Below, piece after piece: positions 1 to 8,776 of a stretch of 64,000 nucleotides of DNA; position 1 is the stretch's first letter; the number at the start of each line of letters is the position of its first letter. The DNA is from Oscillospiraceae bacterium. GTDB lineage: Bacteria; Bacillota; Clostridia; Oscillospirales; Oscillospiraceae. Both the position numbers and the translations under genes were made by a program. The notes below the pieces were generated by a model. The model had not been told where the DNA came from and made no database searches. It worked only from the letters and a program-made list of their open reading frames with translations. The DNA is taken from the NCBI GenBank assembly GCA_017465745.1, contig JAFTVM010000103.1:1-64000 (forward strand), given 5' to 3'.

Positions 1-180
1 CAGATCATAGTGGGCGTAGCTGGGGATGGCGTAGGGATCGGACAGGTACAGGGGGTTCAGGATCAGAATGTAGGCCAGGGCGATGTAGGTAGTCAGACCG
101 GCCAGCAGTTCTGTCTTGACGCTGGAGCCTCTCTCGGTGTAACCGAAGAAGCGGTCCAGAGCATTCTGGGGCTTGGACAT
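1..180 (-). CDS. NCS2-family purine permease, AzgA/GhxP-like (partial, N-terminus only)
   Basis: Reading on the minus strand from an ATG at 180 gives 60 residues that run off the window. They start MSKPQNALDRFFGYTERGSS and continue into a first membrane segment (TTYIALAYILILNP). A short cytoplasmic start followed by a TTYIxxAYI-x-NP segment is typical of AzgA-type adenine/guanine/hypoxanthine permeases. An AAGGAG site lies just upstream. The gene follows the permease at 286-1623 on the same strand with about 100 bases between and no clear terminator, so the two are probably co-transcribed. Exact substrate cannot be read from this fragment; the purine catabolic context favours hypoxanthine, adenine or guanine. 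Confidence 0.8.
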   Translation of the reverse strand, partial: MSKPQNALDRFFGYTERGSSVKTELLAGLTTYIALAYILILNPLYLSDPYAIPSYAHYDL

Positions 181-285
181 AAGAATTTCTCCTTTTTAAT
201 TTATTTGCAATCGCGCTGTCACCGGGATACGAAAAGGTTTCCAAAAGTTATCCCGATATGCGCGGTTTTGCTGTGGGACGGGGAA

Positions 286-1623
286 TTACTCCTCGTGGAT
301 GCCCATGTTCTTGGGCAGGACCAGATCCAGCACGATGGCGACGACGAAGATAACGGCAACGACGTTGGCAGAGAACACATCGCGGACCATCTGGGGGAAG
401 ATGTTCCAGATGCCAACCTCGGAAGCGGCAGTGGTGCCGACGCCGATGGCCAGGGACAGGGAGGCAATGGTGTTGTTTCTGTGGTTGAAGCCGGCGCGGG
501 ACAGCATCTCGAAGCCAGCGACGCAGATGTTGCCGAACATCATGACGGTGCAGCCGCCCAGGACGCAGTCAGGCAGGGATGCGAAGAAGTTGGCAATGGG
601 GGGCAGCAGGCCGCACAGGACCATGATGACAGCGCCGGTCATGATGGTGAAGCGGTTGACAACCTTGGTCATGGCGATCAGGCCAACGTTCTGAGAGAAG
701 GAAGTGACGGGAGGCGTGGAGAACAGGGAGGAGATGAAGGAGCCGAAGCCGTCGATGGCCAGGGAGCCGGAGATCTCCTTCTCGGTGATGTCGCGGTTCA
801 GACCGCCGTTGCACAGGGCGGTGGTATCGCCGATGGTCTCAGCTGCGGAAACCAGGTAGATCAGCACGACGGAGATGATGGCGTTGATGTTGAACTCGGG
901 AGCAACGGGCATCAGGTGGGGCAGGGAGAAGAAGCCGTCAGCCATGATGGCAGACAGATCGACCTTGCCGAAGAAGAAGGAAATGACATAGCCGACGATC
1001 ATGCCGACCAGAACGGAGATCTGCTTCAGGTAGCCCTTTGCCAGAGCGTTCCATGCCAGGCAGGTAGCCAGGGTGATGGTGGCGATCAGCAGGTTCTGCC
1101 AGGAGCCGAAGTCATCGTTGTAGCCGCCGCCGAAGGAACGGATACCGACGGTGAACAGGGACAGGCCGATGCCGGTGACGACGCAGCCGGCGACGATGGG
1201 GGTGATGACCTTACGCCAGTATTTGGCCAGCAGGCCAAGGATACCTTCCACAATACCGCCCACCATGACGGCGCCGACTACGGTACCATAGCCATAGGTT
1301 GCTGCCACGGAGGACAGAACAGCAACGAAGGTGAAGCTGACGCCCATAACGACGGGCAGGCCGGAACCGATCTTCCAGATGGGGTACAGCTGGATGAAAG
1401 TGGCGATACCGGCGGCGATCATGGCATTCTGCAGCAGAACAGCCAGAGTGGCACCATCCAGGCCGGCAGCTGCGGCAATGATGGTAATGGGGGACAGGTT
1501 GGCAACAAACATTGCCAGAATGTGCTGCAGACCGAAGGGAATCGCCTTGCCCAGGGGGACTCTGCCCTCAAGGGTAAAGACATTCTCCACGGAAGCAGCC
1601 TGCTTGGGAGCAGTGTTCTTCAT
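286..1623 (-). CDS. NCS2/NAT-family uracil-xanthine permease, likely xanthine or urate uptake
   Basis: A 445-residue polytopic inner-membrane protein, the usual length for nucleobase-ascorbate transporters. The NAT signature is visible around residues 305-320 as SFSQNVGLIAMTK (Q-N-x-G-x4-T), and the paired acidic region AAETIGDTTALCNGG lies in the middle of the protein. The family couples purine or pyrimidine uptake to protons. It is divergent from xdhABC and upstream of a second purine permease, so xanthine, urate or a related oxopurine is the best guess (inference). The start is preceded by AAGGAGATT and the gene has its own consensus promoter. Confidence 0.88.
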   Translation of the reverse strand: MKNTAPKQAASVENVFTLEGRVPLGKAIPFGLQHILAMFVANLSPITIIAAAAGLDGATLAVLLQNAMIAAGIATFIQLYPIWKIGSGLPVVMGVSFTFVAVLSSVAATYGYGTVVGAVMVGGIVEGILGLLAKYWRKVITPIVAGCVVTGIGLSLFTVGIRSFGGGYNDDFGSWQNLLIATITLATCLAWNALAKGYLKQISVLVGMIVGYVISFFFGKVDLSAIMADGFFSLPHLMPVAPEFNINAIISVVLIYLVSAAETIGDTTALCNGGLNRDITEKEISGSLAIDGFGSFISSLFSTPPVTSFSQNVGLIAMTKVVNRFTIMTGAVIMVLCGLLPPIANFFASLPDCVLGGCTVMMFGNICVAGFEMLSRAGFNHRNNTIASLSLAIGVGTTAASEVGIWNIFPQMVRDVFSANVVAVIFVVAIVLDLVLPKNMGIHEE

Positions 1624-1723
1624 GTTGAATCTCCTTTATAATATAGTATTTGTAACCGCGCTTTTCCGGGTGCATGAAAGGGACTCTGAAAGCTGCCCCC
1701 AGTACACGCAATTATACGGGTAC

Positions 1724-1752
1724 ATTATAATGGAATGTTCACATTTTTTCAA
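1724..1752 (-). promoter_or_regulatory. Sigma-A promoter for the purine permeases
   Basis: On the minus strand TTGAAA (1747-1752) is followed after exactly 17 bases by TATAAT (1724-1729), about 100 bases before the permease start. It is divergent from the xdh promoter, so the 1624-2046 spacer is a shared control region between import and oxidation genes. Confidence 0.75.
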
Positions 1753-1926
1753 TAATCTGCCTTTGAAACATATGTAGAAAACGGTTGTCATTTTTTGTTC
1801 ATTCTGCAAGTAACTTTTTTCTTGACGGGAGCATTTTTAGCATCATCGTTGGATGTTTTGGAGGAAACGACCAAAAATATGAAGTATTTTCCGTCCATGG
1901 GCGTTGTTTTTTTCCAGGGAACTCCC

Positions 1927-1955
1927 TTGACAATCTTATATCAATCAATTATAAT
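1927..1955 (+). promoter_or_regulatory. Consensus sigma-A promoter for xdhABC
   Basis: A perfect TTGACA (1927-1932), 17-base spacer and TATAAT (1950-1955) lie about 90 bases before the xdhA start. The start itself is preceded by AAGGAGATT. Such a consensus promoter suggests strong expression or control by a repressor. Confidence 0.85.
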
Positions 1956-2046
1956 TCTTGATAGGAATACCCTTATTTATCCTAATTCGCAATATCAAAC
2001 AAATCTGTCCATATTGTACAATCCCGCCAGGAAGGAGATTACTCAC

Positions 2047-4341
2047 ATGAACAAGTACACCGGCAAAAGCGCCATCCGCGTGGATGCCTATGACAAGGCT
2101 ACCGGCCGCGCCAAGTACGTGGACGACCTGCGTCCCCTGGACGCTCTGGTCATGAAGATCTACCATTCCAAGATCACCCACGGCTTTGTCAAGTCCATCG
2201 ACACCTCCGCCGCTGAGGCTGTCCCCGGCGTCGTCAAGGTTCTGACCTGCTTCGACGTCCCCGACATCCAGTTCCCCACCTCCGGCCACCCCTGGTCCAC
2301 CGACCCCCATCATCAGGACGTCGCTGACCGGAAGCTCCTGAACCAGCACGTCCGTTACTACGGCGACGATGTTGCCATCGTCATCGCAGAGAACGAGGTC
2401 GCAGCCGCCCAGGGCGTCAAGCTGATCAAGGCCGAATACGAGGAGCTGCCCTTCGTTCTGGATCCCCAGAAGACCCTGGAGCCCGATGCTCCCCAGATCC
2501 ACGAAGAGTGCCCCGGCAACCTGCTGGCCAAGTCTGAGACCCACATCGGTAACTACGAAGAGGCCATCAAGGAGCCCGGTCTGATCAAGATCGAAGGCTG
2601 GTACAATACCCCCACCGTTCAGCACTGCCACATCGAGAACCACGGCGTTTACGCCTACACCGAGAACGGCCGCATCGTGGTCGTTTCCTCCACCCAGATC
2701 CCCCACATCGTCCGCCGTATCACCGGCCAGGCTCTGGGCTGCCCCTGGGGCAAGGTCCGCGTCATCAAGCCCTACATCGGCGGCGGCTTCGGCAACAAGC
2801 AGGACGCGCTGTATGAGCCCCTGGTCGCTTGGGCTACTACCCAGGTGGGCGGTCGTCTGGTCCATTACGAGTGCGCCCGTGAAGAGACCTTCGTCTCCAA
2901 CCGCGTCCGTCACTCCATCCGCACCCACCTGATCTCCTGGGTCCGCGAGGACGGCACCCTGGTCGCCCGTAAGGGTGAGCAGTGGTCCAACGGCGGCGCC
3001 TACGCTTCCCACGGCCACTCCATCGTCGCCAAGGGCGCAGGCTCCATCCCCCAGCTCTACCCCGTTCCCAACTACGAGGGCGTTGCCTACTCCGTCTACA
3101 CCAACCGTCCCACCGCAGGCGCCATGCGCGGCTACGGCATGCCTCAGACTACCTTCGCAGTGGAGTCCCACACCGACGACATCTGCAAGAAGCTGGGTCT
3201 GGATCCCATTGACTACCGCCGCAAGACGCTGATGCCCAAGGGCTATGTTGACAGCTTCTCCAAGAACGAGATGTTCGAGGATACCTTCAACCAGTGCCTG
3301 GACAAGGGTATCGAGATCATGGACTACTACACCAAGTACAACGAGTACAAGAACCAGACCGGCCCCATCCGCAAGGGTATCGGCGTGTCTGCCTTCTGGT
3401 ACAACACCGCTGTCTGGCCCATCTCCCTGGAGTCCTGCTCCGTCCGCATGATCGTCAACCAGGATGGCTCCGTCCAGTTCCAGACCGGCGAGACCGAAAT
3501 CGGCCAGGGCTGTGACACCGCCTACTCCCAGATGGTGGCCGACGCTGTCGGTATCCCCCTGAAGGACGTCCATGTGGTCTCCTGCCAGGACACCGACGTG
3601 ACGCCCTACGGCACCGGCGCTTATGCTTCCCGTCAGACCTACATCGGCGCTCTGGGCATCTCCAAGTGCGCCACCGAGCTGCGCAAGAAGATCCTGCAGA
3701 TCGCCCATGACCAGACCCGTATGCCCATCGAGACCCTGGACCTGGTGGACGGCAACATCATCCGCACCACCGACGGCCGTGTCCTGAAGACCCTGGGCGA
3801 CCTGGCCTGCGAGAGCCTGTACTCCCTGGAGGACAGCCACCACATCACCGCAGAGACCACCTGCCAGATCAAGTCCAACGCCTACTCCTTCGGCGTCTGC
3901 TTTGCCGAAGTCGAGGTCGACATCCCCATGTGCAAGGCCAAGCTGACCCGCATCCTGAACGTTCACGACTGCGGCCGCCTGATCAACCCCGCCCTGGCTG
4001 AAGCCCAGGTCCACGGCGGTATGTCCATGGGCATCGGCTACGCACTGAGCGAGCAGCTGATCTTCGACGAGAAGACCGGCAAGCCTCTGAACAACAACCT
4101 GCTGGACTACAAGCTGTCCACCTTCATGGATCATCCCACCCTGGAAGTTGCCTTCGTCGAAAACTTCGAGCCCACCAACCCCTTCGGCACCAAGGCTCTG
4201 GGCGAGCCCCCCGCCTGCCCCGTTGCTTCCGCTGTGCGTAACGCTATCCGCAACGCCACCGATGTTTCCATCAATGTCTGCCCCATCAACCCCCATGTCC
4301 TGTACAAGGAGTTCACTGAGGCCGGACTGATCGAAGAGTAA
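2047..4341 (+). CDS. xdhA: Xanthine dehydrogenase-type molybdenum hydroxylase, molybdopterin-binding subunit
   Basis: A 764-residue large subunit of the xanthine oxidase family. The start at 2047 (MNKYTGKSAIRVDAYDKATG) follows a strong AGGAAGGAGA site; the frame is open further upstream but without a plausible start. Recognisable parts are the a/b hammerhead fold in the first 150 residues, the cofactor loop IGGGFGNKQ, AGAMRGYGMPQ, the GETEIGQGCDT loop and the C-terminal KALGEPP, which carries the catalytic glutamate of hydroxylases. It forms a trimeric enzyme with the next two genes. Purine permeases and guanine deaminase alongside suggest xanthine, hypoxanthine or purine as substrate. A labile selenium ligand on molybdenum is plausible because the maturation genes are in the window, but sequence alone cannot show it. 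Confidence 0.88.
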   Translation: MNKYTGKSAIRVDAYDKATGRAKYVDDLRPLDALVMKIYHSKITHGFVKSIDTSAAEAVPGVVKVLTCFDVPDIQFPTSGHPWSTDPHHQDVADRKLLNQHVRYYGDDVAIVIAENEVAAAQGVKLIKAEYEELPFVLDPQKTLEPDAPQIHEECPGNLLAKSETHIGNYEEAIKEPGLIKIEGWYNTPTVQHCHIENHGVYAYTENGRIVVVSSTQIPHIVRRITGQALGCPWGKVRVIKPYIGGGFGNKQDALYEPLVAWATTQVGGRLVHYECAREETFVSNRVRHSIRTHLISWVREDGTLVARKGEQWSNGGAYASHGHSIVAKGAGSIPQLYPVPNYEGVAYSVYTNRPTAGAMRGYGMPQTTFAVESHTDDICKKLGLDPIDYRRKTLMPKGYVDSFSKNEMFEDTFNQCLDKGIEIMDYYTKYNEYKNQTGPIRKGIGVSAFWYNTAVWPISLESCSVRMIVNQDGSVQFQTGETEIGQGCDTAYSQMVADAVGIPLKDVHVVSCQDTDVTPYGTGAYASRQTYIGALGISKCATELRKKILQIAHDQTRMPIETLDLVDGNIIRTTDGRVLKTLGDLACESLYSLEDSHHITAETTCQIKSNAYSFGVCFAEVEVDIPMCKAKLTRILNVHDCGRLINPALAEAQVHGGMSMGIGYALSEQLIFDEKTGKPLNNNLLDYKLSTFMDHPTLEVAFVENFEPTNPFGTKALGEPPACPVASAVRNAIRNATDVSINVCPINPHVLYKEFTEAGLIEE

Positions 4342-4355
4342 GGAGAATATTCGCT

Positions 4356-5237
4356 ATGTATGATATTAATGTTCTGTACCAGGCCAAGACGGTGGACGAA
4401 GCCATCGCCCTGCACCTGGAGCATCCCGAAGCTGACATCGTTGCCGGCGGCACCGACGTTCTGGTTCAGATGCACGAAGGCAAGCGCGCCGGCCGCTCCC
4501 TGCTGAGCATCCACGGCCTGGACGAGATCCGGGGCGTCAAGATGGAAGAGGACGGCACTCTGCGCATCGGTTCCCTGACCACCTTCTCCCACATTACCAA
4601 CGATCCTCTGATCCAGAAGTACATCAACGTTCTGGGCGAGGCTGTTGATACCATCGGCGGTCCCCAGATCCGAAACGCCGGCACCATCGGCGGCAACACC
4701 TGCAACGGTGCCACCTCCGCCGACTCCACCGCCACCCTGCACGCATGGGACGCCATCGTGGAACTGAAGGGTCCCAACGGCTACCGCCGTCTGCCCATCA
4801 GCGACTTCTACATCTGGGCCGGCCAGGTGGACCTGCAGCCCGGTGAGATCCAGACCGGCATCCTGATCCCCAAGGAGAGCTACGAGAACTGCTACGGCCA
4901 CTACATCAAGTACGCCATGCGTGAGGCCCTGGATATCGCTACCCTGGGCACCTCCGTCAACGTCCGCCTGTCCGCCGACAAGAAGACCGTCGAGCGCGTC
5001 CGTATCGCCTACGGCGTCGCTGGTCCCACCCCCCTGCGTGCCAAGAGCGCTGAGGCTGTGGGCAACGGCCAGCCCCTGTCCATGGAGCTGATCGAGAAAG
5101 TTGCAGCCGCTGTCGTGACTGACCTGAAGTGCCGTGACTCCTGGCGTGCTTCCAAGGCATTCCGTACTCACATGGCTGTGGAGTGCTGCAAGCGTGCCTT
5201 CATCGAATCCGTTAAGCTTGCTGGAGGTGAACTGTAA
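4356..5237 (+). CDS. xdhB: Xanthine dehydrogenase-type FAD-binding subunit
   Basis: A 293-residue medium subunit (CO dehydrogenase flavoprotein/XdhB family). The FAD-binding loops AGGTDVLVQMHEGK near residue 30 and GTIGGNTCNGATSAD near residue 110 are clear. The C-terminal domain contains the AYGVAGPTPLRA segment typical of the family. It would take electrons from the 2Fe-2S subunit and pass them to NAD or another acceptor. It sits 14 bases after xdhA behind an AAGGAG site. Its TAA overlaps the next start as TAATG, so it is translationally coupled to xdhC. Confidence 0.9.
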   Translation: MYDINVLYQAKTVDEAIALHLEHPEADIVAGGTDVLVQMHEGKRAGRSLLSIHGLDEIRGVKMEEDGTLRIGSLTTFSHITNDPLIQKYINVLGEAVDTIGGPQIRNAGTIGGNTCNGATSADSTATLHAWDAIVELKGPNGYRRLPISDFYIWAGQVDLQPGEIQTGILIPKESYENCYGHYIKYAMREALDIATLGTSVNVRLSADKKTVERVRIAYGVAGPTPLRAKSAEAVGNGQPLSMELIEKVAAAVVTDLKCRDSWRASKAFRTHMAVECCKRAFIESVKLAGGEL

Positions 5238-5761
5238 TGGAAAAGCATCAGATTCAGTATCAGACCGTCCACTTCAAGCTGAACGGTAAGGATGTCGAGA
5301 AGACTGTGGACGTCCGCGCTTCCCTGACCGACATGCTGCGCAACGACTTCAAGATGCACTCCGTCAAGAAGGGCTGCGAAGTCGGCGAATGCGGCGCCTG
5401 CAACGTCCTGATCGACGACGAGGCTGTCAACTCCTGCCTGTGCCTGGCTGTCTGGGCTGAGGGCAAGCACATCCGCACCCTGGAAGGCCTGCTGGGCCCC
5501 AACGGTGAGCTGCACGCCATCCAGGAAGCTTTCATCGAGGAAGCCGCCATCCAGTGTGGTTTCTGCACTCCCGGCTTCATCATGACCGCTGTCGAAATCA
5601 TCGAGTCCGGCAAGGAGTACACCGACGCCGAACTGCGCAAGCTGCTGTCCGGCCACCTGTGCCGCTGCACCGGCTACGAGAATATCCTGCGTGCCGTCAA
5701 GAAGGCCATCAAGCGCGTTATGTACCAGAACCTGGGCAAGGAAGTCCCCGCTGAGCAGTAA
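5237..5761 (+). CDS. xdhC: Xanthine dehydrogenase-type [2Fe-2S] subunit
   Basis: A 174-residue small subunit with both clusters of the family. The plant-type ferredoxin cluster has Cys47, Cys52, Cys55 and Cys67 (GCEVGECGAC...C). The second, helical cluster has Cys107, Cys110, Cys142 and Cys144 (QCGFC...LCRCTG). It relays electrons from molybdenum to the FAD subunit. Its ATG overlaps the xdhB stop, and an intrinsic terminator follows. The order Mo subunit-FAD-FeS matches E. coli xdhABC. Confidence 0.92.
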   Translation: MEKHQIQYQTVHFKLNGKDVEKTVDVRASLTDMLRNDFKMHSVKKGCEVGECGACNVLIDDEAVNSCLCLAVWAEGKHIRTLEGLLGPNGELHAIQEAFIEEAAIQCGFCTPGFIMTAVEIIESGKEYTDAELRKLLSGHLCRCTGYENILRAVKKAIKRVMYQNLGKEVPAEQ

Positions 5762-5774
5762 CCCCTGAATTACC

Positions 5775-5806
5775 GTCCGGGTCTCGTTTGAGACCCGGAC
5801 TTTTTT
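5775..5806 (+). terminator. Intrinsic terminator of xdhABC
   Basis: GTCCGGGTCTC, a 4-base loop and the perfect complement are followed by six T residues, 14 bases after the xdhC stop. Confidence 0.92.
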
Positions 5807-5870
5807 CTTGAAAACGTTTGCATTGTTCATCCTGCCCTGTTTGAAAACTTGATTTTATACACATTCACCA

Positions 5871-5899
5871 TTGAATTAGATACAAAAATATGGTATCCT
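5871..5899 (+). promoter_or_regulatory. Probable promoter of the guaD leader transcript
   Basis: TTGAAT (5871-5876), a 17-base spacer and TATCCT (5894-5899). Transcription would begin near 5906, giving an untranslated leader of about 160 bases before guaD. Confidence 0.5.
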
Positions 5900-5905
5900 A
5901 ATACT

Positions 5906-6050
5906 GTACAAATATGTCGGAAACACAGCGAAACTTCCGGCAGCTACACCCCCGCAACCTTGTAATTAACGGCCCGCCGAATCGGCCCGCCGCGAGTATC
6001 CAAGTCAAAATTGGATGCTCTTTTTCATGCAATCGTTCCAAACTTGAAAG
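5906..6050 (+). promoter_or_regulatory. Structured guaD leader, candidate riboswitch or attenuator of unassigned class
   Basis: The leader contains a hairpin CGGAA/TTCCG (5918-5938), a C-rich stretch, two near-repeats of CGGCCCGCCG (5970-5992) and finally a terminator hairpin directly before the guaD ribosome site. This layout, an aptamer-like region followed by a terminator inside a long leader, is that of transcriptional riboswitches. The region does not show the conserved core of the guanine/adenine class. An AGCTACACCC string resembles part of preQ1-I aptamers, but the matching stem is missing. Ligand and class are unknown; a purine or a downstream metabolite is a reasonable guess. Confidence 0.55.
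5994..6026 (+). terminator. Terminator hairpin in the guaD leader
   Basis: GAGTATCCAA (5994-6003) pairs with TTGGATGCTC (6011-6020), ten pairs with one U-G, around a 7-base loop. TTTTTC follows. It lies 39 bases before the guaD ATG, so transcription of guaD requires read-through. Confidence 0.8.
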
Positions 6051-6064
6051 GAGCCACAGAAACT

Positions 6065-7330
6065 ATGAAAGTGACCATTCTCCACGGCAACATCGTCTCC
6101 GCTCCCGAACTGGGCAAGCTGGACATCACCGAAAACGGCTACCTGGTAGCTGAAGACGGCATCATCGTGGGCGTCTACGAGACCCTGCCCGAAAAGTACG
6201 CCGGCTGCGAAGTCGAAGACTACGGCGACAAACTGGTCTTCCAGACCTTCTCCGACATGCATCTGCATGCTCCCCAGTACGCCATGCTGGGCATGGGTAT
6301 GGATATGCCCCTGATCGACTGGCTGAACACCTACACCTTCCCCACCGAGGCTCACTTCGCTGACACCGAGATGGCACGGAAGATCTACAAGCAGCTGGCT
6401 CATGAGCTGATTGCCAACGGCACCACCCGTGTTGTCATGTTCTCCTCCCTGCACCGCGAATCCACTCTGATCCTGATGGAAGAGCTGGAGAAGGCCGGTG
6501 TCACCGGTTACGTCGGTAAGGTCAACATGGACCGCAACGGCGGCGAGAACTACCAGGAGACCACCGAGGAATCCATGGAAGAGACCATCAAGTGGCTGGA
6601 GCAGTGCAACTTCGAGCACATCAAGCCCATCATCACCCCCAGATTCACCCCCACCTGCACCAACGAGCTGATGGCTTTCCTGGGCAAGCTGGCTAAGGAG
6701 AAGAACCTCCCCATCCAGTCCCACCTGTCCGAAAACACCGGCGAGCTGGCCTGGGTCGCTGAGCTGCATCCCGAGTGCAAGCAGTACTGGGAGACCTACG
6801 ACATCTACGATCTGTGGAACGACAAGACCGTCATGGCTCACTGCGTCTGGTCCGATGAGCGCGAGCGCAAGGCTATCAAGGACGCCGGCGTGTGGATCGC
6901 TCACTGCGGCGACTCCAACCTGAACCTGATCTCCGGCTACATGCCCGTTCGCGAGATGCTGAACGAGGGTCTGCGCGTTACCCTGGGCTCCGACATCGCT
7001 GGCGGCGACCGTCTGTCCATGTTCGCTGTCACCGCTTCCACCATCCGCGGCTCCAAGGCCCGCCGGATCATGGATAACTGGCAGTCCGAGTTCCTGTCCG
7101 TTCCCGAGGGCTACTACCTGGGCACCTCCGCTGCCGCTGAGTTCTTCGGCGAGAAGCCCGGCTTCGCAGCAGGCAACCCCCTGCACGCCATCGTCCTGAC
7201 CGACGACAAGCTGCCCGCAGTCCGCGAACTGACCGTTCAGGAGCGTTTCGAACGCTGCATCTACCGCCGTCAGCCCGACGCCGTTCAGGTCGTCTGGTCC
7301 GCCGGCCGCAAGGTCTACACCGCTGAGTAA
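6065..7330 (+). CDS. guaD: Guanine deaminase
   Basis: A 421-residue amidohydrolase converting guanine to xanthine and ammonia in the cytoplasm, feeding the xanthine dehydrogenase. Family landmarks are SDMHLHAPQY with the metal-binding HxH followed by the PQY typical of guanine deaminase, LIDWLNTYTFPTEAHF, HLSEN, AHCVW and GSDIAGGDRLSM, which holds the metal-binding aspartate. The ATG at 6065 is chosen because AAAGGAG lies upstream; an in-frame TTG at 6011 falls inside the terminator stem. The gene has its own promoter and a perfect terminator, so it is monocistronic. Confidence 0.93.
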   Translation: MKVTILHGNIVSAPELGKLDITENGYLVAEDGIIVGVYETLPEKYAGCEVEDYGDKLVFQTFSDMHLHAPQYAMLGMGMDMPLIDWLNTYTFPTEAHFADTEMARKIYKQLAHELIANGTTRVVMFSSLHRESTLILMEELEKAGVTGYVGKVNMDRNGGENYQETTEESMEETIKWLEQCNFEHIKPIITPRFTPTCTNELMAFLGKLAKEKNLPIQSHLSENTGELAWVAELHPECKQYWETYDIYDLWNDKTVMAHCVWSDERERKAIKDAGVWIAHCGDSNLNLISGYMPVREMLNEGLRVTLGSDIAGGDRLSMFAVTASTIRGSKARRIMDNWQSEFLSVPEGYYLGTSAAAEFFGEKPGFAAGNPLHAIVLTDDKLPAVRELTVQERFERCIYRRQPDAVQVVWSAGRKVYTAE

Positions 7331-7347
7331 TTTCGTTACTTAAACTG

Positions 7348-7381
7348 AACTCCCGGATGCCGCGGCATCCGGGAGTTTTTT
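7348..7381 (+). terminator. Intrinsic terminator of guaD
   Basis: AACTCCCGGATGC pairs perfectly with GCATCCGGGAGTT around a CGCG loop and ends in a run of T residues. Confidence 0.93.
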
Positions 7382-7396
7382 ACCCCGTAATGTGAG

Positions 7397-7424
7397 ATGC
7401 CCGGATGCTTTGGCATCCGGGCAT
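7397..7424 (-). terminator. Hairpin ending the nhaC transcript
   Basis: A perfect 12-base-pair hairpin (ATGCCCGGATGC, loop TTTG, complement) lies between the convergent guaD and nhaC genes, six bases past the nhaC stop. It lacks a good T run, so it may act as a 3' stabiliser or work with the neighbouring guaD terminator. Confidence 0.55.
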
Positions 7425-7429
7425 TGAAT

Positions 7430-8734
7430 TCACTTCTTTTCCTTCACCAGGAAAATGGCGATCAGGGAGCTGACCAGCAGCAGGTAGGGATAGAACAGGT
7501 ATGCCATGATATCAAAGGCAGACAGCTGCACGCCCATTTCCGCGCAGGCGGAAATGGCCACCAGCATCTGGGCACCATAAGGGATCACGCCCTGGAAGAT
7601 ACAGGAGAAGGTATCCAGCAGGCAGGCGGAGCGCTGGGGGCTGATACCATAGTCATGGCACATCTCCCTGGCGATGGGGTTGGCCATAACAATGGCCACG
7701 GTGTTGTTGGCGGTGGCGATGTCCATGGTGCCAACCAGCAGGCCGATGCCCAGCTGGCCGCCCCGGGTGCCCCGGAACAGCTTCCGGATCAGATACAGCA
7801 GGGCGTCGAAGCCGCCGTAGACACGGATCAGGGCGCACAGGGCAGCAACCAGGATGGCCACCATGGAGGTCTCAAACATGCCGCTGGCGCCGCTGCCCAT
7901 GGAGGCCAGCAGATCGGTAAATGTGGTCTGGCCGGCGGCAAGCATGATCACCGCGCCGGAGGCGATACCCCCCAGCAGCACCACAAAGACATTGATGCCG
8001 GCGATGCCGCCGATGAGTACCAAAACATAGGGCAGGATCTGCAGCAGGTTGTAGGGCTCGTCGATGGGGGCGGTCTGCTGGTTCATGGTGATGGCGATGA
8101 CGATGGCAATGGTAACCAGAGCAGCAGGCAGGGCAATGAAGAAATTGCCCTTGAACTTATCCTGCATGGCACAGCCCTGGCCGTTGCAGGCAGCGATGGT
8201 GGTATCGGAGATGAAGCTCAGGTTGTCGCCGAACATGGCGCCTCCCATCACAGTGCCCACGCACAGGGCCACACCGAAATTGGAGACATTGGCCACTTCC
8301 ACCGCGATGGGGGTCAGCAGGGTGATGGTACCCACGGAGGTGCCCATGGCGGTGGAGACGAAGCAGGCCACCACGAACAGGACAGCCACGGCAAACCGGG
8401 GCGGGATGACGCTGAGCATGAAATACGCCACGCTCTGGGCGGAACTGCGGCCCACGACGCCCACAAATGCGCCGGCGCACAGGAAGATCAGCAGCATGGT
8501 GATGATATTTTTATCACCCACGCCCTCACCCATGGCAGTAAGCTTGTCGTCAAATTTCAGCGCCGGATTCTGCAGGCAGGCCACCAGGATCGCCGCCAGG
8601 AAAGCAATAACGATGGGGATGTTGTAGAAGCCCATGGGGATCTTCAGTCCGTACTCGAACCAAAGGCCCAGACCCAGATACAGCGCCAGAAAGACGCCGA
8701 TGGGCAGCAGGGCAATGGGATTTCCTTTTTTCAT
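7430..8734 (-). CDS. NhaC-family Na+/H+ antiporter-like membrane protein
   Basis: A 434-residue protein with about eleven hydrophobic segments. The half-repeat motifs of the NhaC/ion-transporter family are present: FVSTAMGTSVGTITLLTPIA near residue 150, GGAMFGDNLSFISDTTIAA near residue 190, and the second repeat TMDIATANNTVAIVMANPIA. It would exchange ions, or ion and organic acid, across the membrane. Members of this family include malate/lactate antiporters, so the substrate is open. It has its own promoter at 8777-8805 and ribosome site AGGAGGA. No operon partner. Confidence 0.8.
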   Translation of the reverse strand: MKKGNPIALLPIGVFLALYLGLGLWFEYGLKIPMGFYNIPIVIAFLAAILVACLQNPALKFDDKLTAMGEGVGDKNIITMLLIFLCAGAFVGVVGRSSAQSVAYFMLSVIPPRFAVAVLFVVACFVSTAMGTSVGTITLLTPIAVEVANVSNFGVALCVGTVMGGAMFGDNLSFISDTTIAACNGQGCAMQDKFKGNFFIALPAALVTIAIVIAITMNQQTAPIDEPYNLLQILPYVLVLIGGIAGINVFVVLLGGIASGAVIMLAAGQTTFTDLLASMGSGASGMFETSMVAILVAALCALIRVYGGFDALLYLIRKLFRGTRGGQLGIGLLVGTMDIATANNTVAIVMANPIAREMCHDYGISPQRSACLLDTFSCIFQGVIPYGAQMLVAISACAEMGVQLSAFDIMAYLFYPYLLLVSSLIAIFLVKEKK

Positions 8735-8776
8735 TCATATTCCTCCGAATCTCTCTATTATCGCAAGATATGGAAC

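Larger units (their letters stand above)
1624..2046. other. Divergent intergenic control region between permease and xdhA
   Basis: This 423-base A+T-rich spacer holds the two divergent promoters listed separately. Between them I see no recognisable purine riboswitch core and no strong intrinsic terminator. The xdh-side open frame extends upstream to 1795, but the translated extension has no ribosome site and unusual composition. It is therefore treated as non-coding. Confidence 0.6.

Noticed and set aside
1795-2046. 84-codon N-terminal extension of xdhA
   Set aside because: It runs through the consensus promoter and has no homologous look; the ATG at 2047 has a strong ribosome site.
5940-5960. 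AGCTACACCC in the guaD leader, resembling the preQ1-I riboswitch loop
   Set aside because: The G-rich 5' strand needed for the preQ1 stem and the A-rich 3' tail for the pseudoknot are not present.
6011-6064. Upstream TTG start for guaD adding 18 residues
   Set aside because: The codon lies in the 3' arm of the leader terminator and has no ribosome site, while 6065 has AAAGGAG and matches the family start.
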